A stretch of DNA of 64,000 nucleotides from Streptomyces sp. NBC_00691 (GCF_036226665.1 NZ_CP109007.1:8184001-8248000), one strand, 5' to 3'. Positions 1-8,907 are shown, counted from the first letter of the stretch. Notes: a model not told the origin generated them from the sequence alone. A program made the numbers and translations.

Positions 1-2
1 GC

Positions 3-107
3 GTCCTGTGGGGCGAGGAGGTCAGGGACCGTTTCGACGCACCCGAGCTCAACCTCGCCCGGTACATCAAGGACGGCACCGTCACCGACGCCGACAACGG
101 CGAATAG
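3..107 (+). CDS. tap: Telomere-associated protein Tap, C-terminal end (partial)
   Basis: Only the last 34 codons are inside the window, reading through GEEVRDRFDAPELNLARYI and ending at TAG 105-107. Tap binds single-stranded telomere overhangs of linear Streptomyces replicons and recruits the terminal protein for end patching. The assignment rests mainly on position: it ends 15 bases before tpg, and tap-tpg is a conserved operon. The tail resembles the Tap C-terminus from memory, without alignment. The 5' part lies outside the window. Confidence 0.7.
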   Translation, partial: VLWGEEVRDRFDAPELNLARYIKDGTVTDADNGE

Positions 108-122
108 GGGAGAGAACAGCCG

Positions 123-680
123 ATGACCATGTTCGGGGACGGCCTGGACGCCGCGGTGCACAAGGCGTTCACCCGCCCAGCACCCAAGAGCGCGGGCGCG
201 CGGATGCGCTACCTGGTCAGAAAGCTGGGCGGCACCAAGGCCGTCGCCGACATGCTGCGGATCTCCCAGCGCACCGTCGAACGGTACGTGAGGGACCAGA
301 TCAAAACCCCCCGCCCCGCCCTCGCCGTACGTCTGGAACGCGAGGTGAAGGCGCGCTGGCAGCCACAGATCCGGGCCAAAGCCCGCCGGAAGGCAGCTAC
401 CACCGGCGGCATCGTCATCGACACCCGCGCCCGTCTCGGCTACACCGCCCCGATCGGCTCGAGTGACCAGGACCGCATCCGGCACCTGACCGTCGCCCTG
501 CCACCCGTCTACGCCGCCCGCCTCTTCGACGCCCAGGAAGCAGGCGCCGGCGACGCCCACCTCCAGCAGATCGCGGCCGAGGCACTCAAAGAGGTCTACT
601 TCCAGGACGGCGGCCGCCGCGCCGGCTCCCTGGAGGAGGTGCGGTTCACCGACATCGAGCACCTGGAGTTCGACCTGTAA
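123..680 (+). CDS. tpg: Terminal protein Tpg of linear replicon telomeres
   Basis: A 185-residue protein, the usual Tpg length. Tpg is covalently attached to the 5' ends of linear Streptomyces chromosomes and plasmids and primes end patching together with Tap. Visible family features are the N-terminal GDGLDAAVHKAFTRP, a helix-turn-helix-like segment around residues 35-60 (ISQRTVERYVRDQIKTPRP), the RARLGYTAPIGSSD block and the C-terminal FTDIEHLEFDL. ATG 123 follows GGGGAGAG at good spacing and lies just after the Tap stop, so the two are probably co-transcribed and translationally linked. No defect is visible, so the gene should be functional. Confidence 0.95.
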   Translation: MTMFGDGLDAAVHKAFTRPAPKSAGARMRYLVRKLGGTKAVADMLRISQRTVERYVRDQIKTPRPALAVRLEREVKARWQPQIRAKARRKAATTGGIVIDTRARLGYTAPIGSSDQDRIRHLTVALPPVYAARLFDAQEAGAGDAHLQQIAAEALKEVYFQDGGRRAGSLEEVRFTDIEHLEFDL

Positions 681-724
681 CACGCCCGAGGCGTTGAGGT
701 CGGTGAGGAAGGCGCGGTCGGCAG

Positions 725-931
725 ATGTCAGTGGGTGCCCCTACGCTCGTGTCCGTGACGATGGATGATCTTGAATGGAAGGGGAGCCGTTCCGGCGGCG
801 CCGCCGAGGTCCATGTCGAAGCGGTCCTACGCCGGGCAGGGTGGCGCTTCTGCCGGACTGGCGCCATCCCCCGTATGCCCAGGCGGGTATCCGTCCGCCT
901 CCGAACCGCCGAAGGGGACGAACCGTCATGA
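725..931 (+). CDS. Small ORF overlapping the next start (unrecognised)
   Basis: A 68-residue reading frame whose TGA overlaps the ATG of the next gene as ATGA, the geometry of translational coupling. Third-position GC is fairly high but not decisive, no domain is recognised, and no strong ribosome binding site precedes ATG 725. It may be a leader or coupled small protein, or simply chance frame openness. Confidence 0.25.
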   Translation: MSVGAPTLVSVTMDDLEWKGSRSGGAAEVHVEAVLRRAGWRFCRTGAIPRMPRRVSVRLRTAEGDEPS

Positions 932-1527
932 ACCGCAGCAGGCAGGCGATCCGCCTCGCCGGGCACCTGACCCGGACGACCGCCGTCCATGTCGAGCTCG
1001 CCCACGTCAGCGGCGCCCTGTGGGCCCTCCAGTGGCACGATGGTCCGCACCGTGAGGAGATGCGGACGCACCTCGACGCCGCCCTCGCCGAAGGGGACCG
1101 CTTCGCCGCCATGAGAGACCGCAGGATCGGCTGCTCGCGTTTCCAGTCGCTGCCGGCCTGGGCGACCCTGGCCGCCGCCGCCCGCCGCGGGGGCGGTCTC
1201 GCCTCGGCCCTCGCTGAGAGTGCCGTACACAAGGGCGAAGAAGAATCCGACGAGGCGAACGCCCTGTGGCGTTACGTGAGGCAGCTCTGGGAGACCACCT
1301 CCTACCCGGAACGGGTGGGCGACCCCGAGGACGTTCCCCTCATCGAGCAACTCGTCTCCACCAGTCGCCGGACCCACCCGTCGGGCCGGTCCTTCGAGAC
1401 CAGCGAGCTCTACATGGCGCAGGCACTTCTGGCGAGGTACGGAGACGCGCCTTCTGGAGGAGGCGACGCGAGCGCCCTGTCTGACTGGCCCGAGCTGAGC
1501 GGCCGCTCGATCCTCTCCGGCAAGTGA
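928..1527 (+). CDS. Hypothetical protein, 199 aa
   Basis: I do not recognise the family. The product starts MNRSRQAIRLAGHLTRTTAV and is soluble, Arg/Ala/Glu rich, without signal peptide or membrane segment. ATG 928 is preferred over the upstream frame because GGGGA sits about 10 bases upstream and because the extended N-terminus is low-complexity Arg/Pro typical of a non-coding frame. Codon bias over 928-1527 looks coding. It stands alone between tpg and a nitroreductase, with a possible coupled small ORF upstream. Function is unknown. Confidence 0.6.
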   Translation: MNRSRQAIRLAGHLTRTTAVHVELAHVSGALWALQWHDGPHREEMRTHLDAALAEGDRFAAMRDRRIGCSRFQSLPAWATLAAAARRGGGLASALAESAVHKGEEESDEANALWRYVRQLWETTSYPERVGDPEDVPLIEQLVSTSRRTHPSGRSFETSELYMAQALLARYGDAPSGGGDASALSDWPELSGRSILSGK

Positions 1528-1738
1528 CCGCCGCAGCCGCGTCGACAGCCTGAACGACGCATTTCGGGCGTGACCGCGGTCCGCAAGGGTCGTTGACCGT
1601 CAAGGTCGGCGAAGCCCAGGTAGGCCCCGAGGCACCCCGGGGTCTTCCTGTCGCCTACGCGCGAAGGCGGAGACGTAGGCGGTGCTTGCGCTCGCTCCGG
1701 CCGGAATACCCACTCGCGGTCGCCGGTTGCAGCGGAAC

Positions 1739-2320
1739 ATGCGCGATCATCAGGGGCCGCCCAACGGCATACACCCACTGCTTGCCGGGCGCTTCAGCCC
1801 GGGCCGGTTCGATCCCTCAGCGGTTGTCGACGACCACGCCCTCGGGCTCCTGCTGGAAGCCGCGCGGTGGGCACCGTCGGCGGGCAACTCCCAGCCGTGG
1901 AGCTTCTTCACCGGCAGGCCCGGTGAGCCGGACCACGACCGGATGCTTCCTCACCTTGCGCCGAGTTCGGCCCGCTGGGCGACGGACGCGGGTCTGCTCG
2001 TCGTCACGCTGACGCGCCGGTACGTCGATGACACGCGGCTGCTCTACTCCGAATTCGCGGACTACGATCTCGGCCAGGCCATCGCCCATATGACGGTTCA
2101 GGCTCAGGCCATGGGGCTGGCCGCACACCAATTCCGGGCCTTCGACCTGGAAGGGCTCGCCAAGGAGCTGGATCCGAACCCGGGCTGGTCGATCGTCTCC
2201 ATGGTCGCGGTGGGCAAAGCGGCCGGCGGCCCCCCGGAGGGCCGTGACCGGCTCAGCGTCGCGCAGTTGCGATCCGCCCCTTGGTCACCGGCGGAGGAAC
2301 AGCAGGGGCGTGATCATTGA
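1739..2320 (+). CDS. Nitroreductase family protein
   Basis: A probable FMN-dependent oxidoreductase of the nitroreductase fold, 193 aa from ATG 1739. The diagnostic block is EAARWAPSAGNSQPWSFF near residues 40-57, where such enzymes bind FMN phosphate. The middle segment DLGQAIAHMTVQAQAMGLAAHQ is the family's central dimer helix, and the C-terminal part has the expected GWSIVSMVAVGKAAG strand. The substrate cannot be read from sequence. An alternative start at 1682 would add 19 residues of unlikely composition. The ribosome binding site is weak, so the start is uncertain. Monocistronic as far as can be seen. Confidence 0.8.
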   Translation: MRDHQGPPNGIHPLLAGRFSPGRFDPSAVVDDHALGLLLEAARWAPSAGNSQPWSFFTGRPGEPDHDRMLPHLAPSSARWATDAGLLVVTLTRRYVDDTRLLYSEFADYDLGQAIAHMTVQAQAMGLAAHQFRAFDLEGLAKELDPNPGWSIVSMVAVGKAAGGPPEGRDRLSVAQLRSAPWSPAEEQQGRDH

Positions 2321-2450
2321 GCGGCCTGGACGCTCCTGCGGAGAAGGAGCGCATCTCCTTCCCCGACTTCGGCGGTCCGGGTCACCGTCTGCTCACCCTG
2401 CCACTCCCTGGGCGGCGTCACCGCCTACCATGCCCTCACCGAGGTGACGA

Positions 2451-3026
2451 TCACCCTGCTGTTCTGGGGTTCTTGCGCTTGTTCGCAGTGAAGCGTGCTT
2501 GCTTCTGACGATTCCCGCACGTGTTCATGTCGCGCCATCTGCGGGTGCGACTTCGACTGGTGTCGAAGAAGACGGCTTGGCAGGTCGGTGATGCGCACAA
2601 GGCCAGTTTTCCGTCTCGTTCGCCTGCGATGAGGCCGATCGCGTCGGAGGCGATCACGCTGAGGGCATCTTCGACGCAGGAGGGCGAGCTGAGCCGCCAT
2701 TGCCGTTGACCCTCGGCCGTCAGGATCGCCGCGGCCCGGCCTTGAGCGCTGCGGTCGTTGATGACTTGGACAGCACATGCGGGGAGAGCGTCCTGGAGCG
2801 CGGCCGCTGTCGCGGCGGTGTGAATCGACTTCCTCAGCTCCCGAGCGAGGTCGAGCCGGGCAGTGGTGCAGAAGTCCACGGCGAAGCCGTTCACCACCAG
2901 CCAATCGATGAGTCGGTGCGGCGTGGGGATGCGCTCCACCGCGGCGCCATGACGCTCCGACAGGGTCCCGGTGAAGCTGGTCGCCAGCACGTTACCGAGG
3001 CGGAAGTCAGGGAACGCAGCACACAT
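2451..3026 (-). CDS. ABATE / CGNR zinc-finger transcriptional regulator
   Basis: A 191-residue protein with an N-terminal ABATE-type region (residues 1-130) and a C-terminal CGNR zinc-finger region containing CASPTC, then DTSRSRTRRW and TCGNRQK. Members are putative DNA-binding regulators. The usual finger has a cysteine directly after RRW (RRWCSM or similar); here it is RRWRDM, so one of four expected zinc ligands is replaced by Arg. The gene is divergent from the epoxide hydrolase, and its ribosome binding site (GAGG, 7 bases from ATG) overlaps the first of three repeats in the intergenic region, suggesting it controls itself and its neighbour. Confidence 0.8.
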   Translation of the reverse strand: MCAAFPDFRLGNVLATSFTGTLSERHGAAVERIPTPHRLIDWLVVNGFAVDFCTTARLDLARELRKSIHTAATAAALQDALPACAVQVINDRSAQGRAAAILTAEGQRQWRLSSPSCVEDALSVIASDAIGLIAGERDGKLALCASPTCQAVFFDTSRSRTRRWRDMNTCGNRQKQARFTANKRKNPRTAG

Positions 3027-3033
3027 GGAACCA

Positions 3034-3113
3034 CCTCAGCCGGTTACGCGCTGGCGTGAAGGCACGCGCGAGCCGCCTCAGCCGGTTCACGCAAGTGCGC
3101 AACCGGTGACGCG
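3034..3113. promoter_or_regulatory. Three phased repeats in the divergent promoter region
   Basis: The gap between the CGNR regulator and the epoxide hydrolase carries three related elements: CCGGTTACGC at 3040-3049, CCGGTTCACGC at 3082-3092 and CCGGTGACGC at 3103-3112. The first two share a longer match that includes CCTCAGCCGGTT. Start-to-start spacings are 42 and 21 bases, so all lie on the same face of the helix. This is what operator sites of a divergent local regulator look like. The link to the CGNR protein is inference from position. Confidence 0.5.
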
Positions 3114-3129
3114 ATGGCCAGGAGGTCTC

Positions 3130-4302
3130 ATGCCCCGCCCAACCAGCGACGTGCAGGCATGTGAAGCCCACGCACCTGACGCCGACCTCGACGATCTGCG
3201 CGCGCGACTGGCCGCGGCGCGGCTACCGGAGGTCGAGACGGTCTATAGCGCCGCGCCCGGCCCGCGCAGATGGGAACAGGGAGTTCCTCTCGCCGACCTC
3301 GTCGATGTCGTGAACTACTGGCGTACCGGGTACGACTGGCGGTCGTTCGAAGAGCGTCTCAACCGGATCGGCCAGTTTCGCACGACCATTGATGGTCTCG
3401 GAATCCATTTCCTGCACCGCCGATCCGCGCGCGCGGACGCCACTCCTCTGATCCTGACGCACGGATGGCCGGACAGCATCGCTCGGTTCATCGACGTGGT
3501 GGACGAGCTGGCGGATCCGAAGGACACGCATGCGCCGGCGTTCCACGTCGTGGTCCCGTCGCTGCCAGGTTTCGGCTACAGCGACAAGCCGGCCGTCACC
3601 GGATGGGGAACCGAAAAGATCGCGGCCGCATGGGTGGAACTGATGGGAAGGCTCGGATACAGCAAGTTCGCAGCCCACGGCGGTGACTGGGGAGGCAATA
3701 TCACCACGGTTCTCGGCGGCAGATTCCCGGCGCACGTCCTCGGCATCCACACGACCTTCGCGGAGGCACCGCCCGGATTGACAACGGACGGGCTGACGGC
3801 GGCTGAGCGCAAATGGACCGAGGAGACCCGCGACTTCTGGCGCCACCACGCGGCGTACGCGAAACAGCAGGCGACCCGACCGCAGACCATCGGCTACTCG
3901 CTCGTCGACTCACCGGTCGGTCTTCTTGCCTGGATCCTCGACAAGTTCGCCGAGTGGTCAGACACCGAGGACAGCCCGTTCGAGACGATTTCCAGAGACC
4001 GCGTTCTCGACGACGTCACCCTGTACTGGCTGACGCGGACCGGCGCGTCGGCGGCGCGCATCTACTACGAGAGTCACAACTCGCTCGACCCCGAGCTTCG
4101 GGTCGACGTCCCGTCAGCGCTCACCATGTATCCCCGCGACGTGGAGAAGTGTCCGCGGCCCTGGGCACAGGAGCGGTACCGAAACATCGTGCGGTGGGGA
4201 TTGCCCGAAGCCGGGGGACATTTTCCGTCGCTGGAGGTTCCCGACCATTTCGTCAAGGACCTACGAGAAGGACTCACCGCCATACTGGCTGCCGAACGGT
4301 GA
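3130..4302 (+). CDS. Epoxide hydrolase, EHN-type alpha/beta hydrolase
   Basis: A 390-residue enzyme that should open epoxides to diols. Residues about 12-120 form the epoxide hydrolase N-terminal meander domain, followed by the alpha/beta hydrolase core. The HGWP oxyanion motif begins at His111, the nucleophile is Asp186 in GGDWGG, and the likely catalytic histidine is His364 in GGHFPSLE. The Tyr-rich cap region supplies the proton donors. ATG 3130 is chosen because AGGAGG lies 5-8 bases upstream; an open frame further upstream runs through the promoter repeats. It is transcribed away from the CGNR regulator, which may respond to its substrate. Confidence 0.9.
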   Translation: MPRPTSDVQACEAHAPDADLDDLRARLAAARLPEVETVYSAAPGPRRWEQGVPLADLVDVVNYWRTGYDWRSFEERLNRIGQFRTTIDGLGIHFLHRRSARADATPLILTHGWPDSIARFIDVVDELADPKDTHAPAFHVVVPSLPGFGYSDKPAVTGWGTEKIAAAWVELMGRLGYSKFAAHGGDWGGNITTVLGGRFPAHVLGIHTTFAEAPPGLTTDGLTAAERKWTEETRDFWRHHAAYAKQQATRPQTIGYSLVDSPVGLLAWILDKFAEWSDTEDSPFETISRDRVLDDVTLYWLTRTGASAARIYYESHNSLDPELRVDVPSALTMYPRDVEKCPRPWAQERYRNIVRWGLPEAGGHFPSLEVPDHFVKDLREGLTAILAAER

Positions 4303-4492
4303 ACGCGGCTGGGTGCGGGCGCTCGGATACCGCCCCGTCCGATGCGATGGGACGGAACGTGGCGGCCACGGGTGTGGGGTCGTATGGGTAGGTCAAGTCC
4401 GAGTGCGGAGGCGCCTCCTGGGAGTTCCGGGACACCTGCGGCGACCACCCCGGCAGGTGATCTCCGTCTGGGCTCGGCGTCCTTGACGGACC

Positions 4493-4750
4493 TCACCGAG
4501 TCCAGCCGTGGAAGCGCGCCCGCGGGGGACCGCACGCGCCGTCGGCGAGCGCCTGGTCGTAACGCCGCTGCACGGAGGCATCGACCTCGGCCTCGGACGT
4601 ATCCATGGGGAGGTACGACCCGGAGTAGACGACGCATGACGCGTCGTGAACCGGCCACAGCGCCCACGACCCGAACGCGACGACGGCGGCTGTCACTGCG
4701 AGCACGGCTGCGACTCGGTGGCGGGGCGTGGAGAGAAGACGTGATATCAC
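4493..4750 (-). CDS. Small membrane-anchored or secreted protein, 85 aa
   Basis: One hydrophobic segment at residues 12-32 (VAAVLAVTAAVVAFGSWALW) is followed by an extracytoplasmic-looking tail of about 50 residues with two cysteines (ASCVVY and DGACG), compatible with one disulfide. The start is GTG 4750 and the ribosome binding site is weak. The family is not recognised, but the membrane segment and tail look like a real exported protein. It lies convergent to the epoxide hydrolase. Confidence 0.55.
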   Translation of the reverse strand: MISRLLSTPRHRVAAVLAVTAAVVAFGSWALWPVHDASCVVYSGSYLPMDTSEAEVDASVQRRYDQALADGACGPPRARFHGWTR

Positions 4751-5064
4751 CAGCGGATACTACGGAACGGCACACAGGCTGCCTCACCTCACGGAGAAGC
4801 GAGCGCGTAACGCCCGGGAGGAGTAGGCCTTGTATGCCAGGCAATTGCCGGTGTGGTCCTGGATCCGCCGACCGGGGCTACTGCTGCGACGACGAATCAC
4901 GACGCGCGAGGCGAGCCCGGACCTCGAAGCGGATCACGAGCCGTCGCGACGTCGGAGACCGACGTCCGCGGCCTGCGATACGCCGACGCCGGACGTGTCC
5001 CAGTGCTGCTCCGGGGAAATTCGTGGAGGGGTGCCGGAAGGCAGGTCTGGACACGCCGGAAGTG
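4751..5064. other. Gap with a possible tiny IS5 transposase remnant
   Basis: No gene is supported here. On the minus strand at about 4806-4850 the translation includes LAYKAYSSRALRA, close to the DKAYSSRAIRE block of the IS5 transposase encoded at 27.1-28.0 kb; the DNA matches over about 29 bases with a few differences. It is probably a short relic of an earlier insertion or excision. Confidence 0.35.
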
Positions 5065-5943
5065 TCAGGCGAAGGAGAAGCGCGCGGCGGCTTCGGAGGG
5101 TGTGGTCCCTTGGCGACGTCCGGGGACATCGTGAACGGTCGTTGCGCCCTCGGAGCGGAGCTGGTCGGCACCGGCGTCTCGGGCCATGACCGCGGCGTAG
5201 GCATGCACGTCTGCGGCGGTGAGGTCGGTGCGGCCTCGCTCGGTGTACTGCTGGAGGAGGTCGGCGGCGTCCGGATTGAATCGCAGCATGGTCACCGGGG
5301 CGTCGAAGCTCCTGGCGATGGCGATGAGCCGTGCGCGTGCCTGCGGGGTGACGTTCGTCGACTCGGCGACCGCGCTGCGTCCGGTGGCGAGCCTGGCGAC
5401 GATCCTGCGGTCACGTTCCTCGAAGATCCGCGCGTCCGCCGCGTCGGATTCCGTTTCCGCGGATGAGGTGCCGAAAAGCTCTCCGCGGATCTCGTCGCTG
5501 GACACCACGGCTTCCGCGTCGATCTGCCGACGCGCGATCAGTGCCCGAACGAAGCTGGTCTTGCCCGAGGCCGGTGGGCCGACGAGGACGACGAGTCCCG
5601 CCGGCACCCGGATGGCCCGCGCGAGAGCGTTGAGGAAGAGGTCGCCTGCGCAGTCGAGGGCTTCCTCCGGGGAGCCGGCCGGCAGTCCGCTGGGCAGGGT
5701 GTCGTCCCGGTAGCCGTCGTTGCCGGCCAGAGGGAGGGCGAAGCCCCAGGTGTGCAGGACGCCCGTGAAGCGCAGTCGGCACAGCGGCAGTCTCTTCCCG
5801 CCGGGCAACTCGGCCGCCACGTAGGCGAATCCTGCGCGAAAACGGACCGTGAGGGCGTCGACGAGGGGCCAGCATGCGCGGGCGTGGCGGTTCAGGCGCT
5901 GGCGCAGGTGGTGCTGCATCGATTCCGGGGGGTTCTTCGGCAC
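5065..5943 (-). CDS. P-loop kinase/AAA ATPase fused to a small N-terminal domain
   Basis: A 292-residue protein from GTG 5943. Residues about 8-106 resemble a small stand-alone Streptomyces protein with the blocks RLPLCRLRFTGVLHTWGFALP and GLPAGSPEEALDCAGDLFL. Residues 115-292 are a P-loop domain with Walker A GPPASGKTS at 122-130, a VSSDEIRGELFG motif typical of zeta-toxin/polynucleotide-kinase-like folds, and EERDRRIVARLATGRSAVAEST as the lid region. It should phosphorylate a small molecule, nucleic acid end or protein; the substrate is not readable. ATG 5979 is an alternative start. Monocistronic. Confidence 0.75.
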   Translation of the reverse strand: MPKNPPESMQHHLRQRLNRHARACWPLVDALTVRFRAGFAYVAAELPGGKRLPLCRLRFTGVLHTWGFALPLAGNDGYRDDTLPSGLPAGSPEEALDCAGDLFLNALARAIRVPAGLVVLVGPPASGKTSFVRALIARRQIDAEAVVSSDEIRGELFGTSSAETESDAADARIFEERDRRIVARLATGRSAVAESTNVTPQARARLIAIARSFDAPVTMLRFNPDAADLLQQYTERGRTDLTAADVHAYAAVMARDAGADQLRSEGATTVHDVPGRRQGTTPSEAAARFSFA

Positions 5944-6365
5944 GGGCCCATCCTGCCGGGCGCGGCACCAGCCCGCCATGATCGTCGGCAGTGGAGGGTG
6001 GGCGACGAGCGGGGACACCGGTGGCGGTGGCGATCGATTCGCGGGTCCGCGAGCGGCTGGGCTCACCCGCCCCTCCACTTACTTCCGCGGAGCAGCACTG
6101 GCGCTGACCCTGTGCCTGATCCGCTCCGCCGTCCCCCGAGCCCAGACCGCGTCCTGCCCGCCACCATCGAGAACGACCGCTACCACTGAGAACGCCCGCT
6201 ACCACCAAGAACGCCCGCCACCAGGACCCGTCCACGCATCAGGCCGACTGGCCGTCACCACCCTCGGTTTGCGTATCGCCTTGCGTACTTCTACGGAGGT
6301 GGCCGGCTCCTCCGGCCGGACAGGATGTGGGCCGCCCACCCGAACCGCTCCAGATCGGAGGACCC

Positions 6366-6960
6366 GTGAAGCTCCGCCAGACCCTGGTCGCCGCCACCCT
6401 CGGCGCGACGTGCTCACCGCCGTGCCGGCGGTGACCGCCTCGTACACCGCCTACGCCTGCGAGGACAACCAGACCAGCTGCGACCACGAGGAGAACCCCT
6501 GGCCGGACGAGGACCCGGGCGGTTTCCCCGGTGGCGACCCCGGCTACGGAGGCTGGGGCGGCGGAGGGGACGGCGGCGGCACCGGCGGCTCGTGGGGCGA
6601 CATCGACATGTTCTCGGCGCCAAGACCGAGGTGCCGACCGACTGCCACCGCAACGCCGACTCCATGCCCGTACGGGGCAACAGGACCGTCAAGTACCAGG
6701 TCTCCTACCAGGTCAGCGCCAACATCTCGGCCAACGCCGCCACGGTGCTGTCGTCCTCGCTCGGTGCGCAGCTCAACACCCAGATCGAGCAGTCGTACTC
6801 CGTCGACGTCACCCTCGAACCGGGTCAGTCCTGGGCCCTGTTCGTCGAGTACCAGACCTTCACGTACTCCGTCACCTCCACGAACTGGCTGGGCTACACC
6901 ACCACCGAGTACGTGGACGTGGTGCGGCCCACCGGGAAGGTCACCAGCCGGTGGTGCTGA
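6366..6960 (+). pseudogene. Secreted protein gene with two frameshifts
   Basis: A GTG at 6366 behind GGAGGA opens a signal-peptide-like sequence (MKLRQTLVAATLGA), but the frame must shift near 6410 to continue as TAVPAVTASYTAYACEDNQ and again near 6620 to reach KTEVPTDCHRNADSMPVRGN. The last segment is beta-rich and ends at TGA 6958. Joined, these give a coherent exported protein of about 195 residues with a Gly-rich linker in the middle. Both shifts are single-base losses, so real decay and sequencing error are both possible. Family unknown. Confidence 0.65.
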
Positions 6961-7795
6961 CGACCCCACGCCCCTCGGGCCCGGCGGTGCGACGGGTCGC
7001 CCCCGTCGTACCGCCGCTGGACGCGGAGGCGATCCCCCCGGCGGAACGACAGAAGGCGACCGCCGCACTGGCCGAACTCGCCGACACCGCCGGGCGGCAC
7101 CTGACCGACCCGGACCTCTTCCACCGGCCCCGGTTCCGCACGGTCGTGCACACCCGCCACCTGGCCCGCACCCCGACGGGCTGGTGACCGTCTGGATCGC
7201 CGCCGCCGAACGGCGCGCCGAGGCCGGGCTGCTGGCCGCCGCCTCCACCCGCGCGGAGATCGCGGAACGCCCCGGCCGCAGACCCTGCTTCACACCGGAC
7301 GCCCTGAGCGGACTGCACACCCTGATCGTCGCCGGAGACCCGAGCATCCCCGCCCCCGGCGGCCTGCGCCGCTCCACGGCCAGGATCACCTGGGCCGACG
7401 GCCAGGTCTTCGCCATCGCGGTGGCACCCGGGCGGGAACTCCGGAGCCACGTGGACGGCTGGTACCGCTGGGCCGCACGCACCACCGCCCCACCCTGGAC
7501 GCGGCCGCCCTCTCCATGGCCCGGCTGCTGACCGTCCACCCCTTCGCCGACGGCAACGGCCGGACCGCGCGCCTCCTCGCCCGCCGTCTCCGCAGACTGG
7601 CTGTGCGACCGCGTCCCCTACCCCCCGGAGCCGGTCCTCGCCCGACTGACGACGAGGGGCGTCCTCAGCCTCCACCCCCGCCTCCCCGGCGCCCTGGTAC
7701 ACCCCCCTTCCCTGGCGGTCCTCGAAGAACCCTGGACCCCGGAGCGCTGGACAGGCATCGCGTCCAGACATGCCCCTTGTGATGGAGGTGGATAG
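6951..7795 (+). pseudogene. Fic family protein, frameshifted
   Basis: Segments in successive frames give a Fic-domain protein: an N-terminal part from GTG 6951/6954 to about 7178, a middle part to about 7490, then the active-site motif HPFADGNGR at about 7539-7565, then a C-terminal part ending at TAG 7793. Fic proteins transfer AMP or another phosphate-containing group to target proteins, with the motif His as general base. At least three frame changes separate the parts, in both directions, so the gene is probably dead. Its start overlaps the stop of the upstream pseudogene, suggesting a former two-gene operon. Confidence 0.75.
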
Positions 7796-7864
7796 AGCCG
7801 CCCTGCGAACCTCGTCGCGGTTCCCGGGGGCGGGGTCCGCGATCACCTACGACTGCCAAGCGCG

Positions 7865-7899
7865 CACCTCGCAGCCATGCGCATCTGGGCTGCGAGGTG
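7865..7899. terminator. Hairpin, 12-bp perfect stem
   Basis: CACCTCGCAGCC (7865-7876) pairs with GGCTGCGAGGTG (7888-7899) around an 11-base loop. It sits 70 bases after the Fic pseudogene, so it is probably that unit's terminator. There is no T-run, as is usual in Streptomyces. Confidence 0.55.
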
Positions 7900-8905
7900 A
7901 TGCTCAGGAATCGGCCTGGGGGGCGTCTAGTCGATCATGTATCGAGATGCCTGGAGTGGCTCGTCCTCGTAGGTCCCTTGACCGTGTCCCGGCTTCCGGG
8001 GTGTCCGGCTTCCTCTGTCCGCTCCGGCATCGTGCACGCTTTTCGCCCCTCCGACGACGACGGCGGTGGGGGGCACCGGCTGACCGTCGTCCACTCCCGG
8101 CCTTTCCCTCGCGCTTCGCAGAGTCCCGCCTGTCCGCCGAACGGCGCCCCGAGCCGCGCCACGCGGAAAGGGAGGTCGAGATCCCTATGAGTCGGAGGGC
8201 TATCGGGGAGGCCAGGGCAGACGCCGCCCGCGGGCCGATCGGCCCGCGTCACGCATCCGGCGGCCTTCGGCTCGCAGAGAGGGATTCTGGAGAGCCTTGC
8301 CGTCGGACTCCTTCATCAGCCCCCGGACCTGCATGTACGCGGCTTTCACGACGCCCATCGGTTGCTGTCCTTCCGGATCTTCTACGCCAGCGGGCTCCTG
8401 GGACGGGCTCGCCCGCAGGAGTTTCACCAAGTGGTGTTTTGTACGGTTTGCCCACGTCTTGGAGGCGGAAACGTCCCTTGCCGATACGAAAGCGCCGACA
8501 CGGGGGATCCGGACCTCTCGCGGGAGCGAGGGCTCACAGAACCCGTAGCGAGAGGCGGACGCCCGACTATGAGGGCCCTCGCCACCGACTGTCAGGGGCA
8601 CCGGCCTGGCCGCCACCGGCCCGGGTCGCAACCGGGCGCGGCAGGCAGATGCCGCGCCAGAGCCGGTACCGCAGGCCGGATCCCGCGCCCTGTGTGGTGA
8701 CCACCCGCCGGGGGAGCGGCCGACGTGGACCGGGAACGCCACGTCGTGTGTCTGCCCCTGCCCGCCCGACCGGCGGCCGACGCCCGCGCGGGAGATCCTG
8801 AGTACGCGAGCACCGGAGGCGGCCCGGGCAGAACCCCGGGCGACTTCTCGCCAGACACACGGCGGGCGGAGGCACTCGTGGGGATCCCTACGCACCGCCG
8901 ACCCC
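7900..8905. other. One-kilobase stretch without a recognisable gene
   Basis: Open frames exist on both strands but none has a recognisable domain. A minus-strand stretch at about 8200-8480 (containing GVVKAAYMQVRGLMKESDGK) looks protein-like but has no convincing start. A perfect 20-bp palindrome lies at 8229-8248. I read this as decayed sequence. Confidence 0.4.
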
Positions 8906-8907
8906 TG

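Noticed and set aside
5849..7531. 560-aa plus-strand open frame
   Set aside because: Pro/Arg/Thr low complexity. It crosses antisense to the kinase gene and only coincides in short stretches with the frameshifted secreted and Fic pseudogenes.
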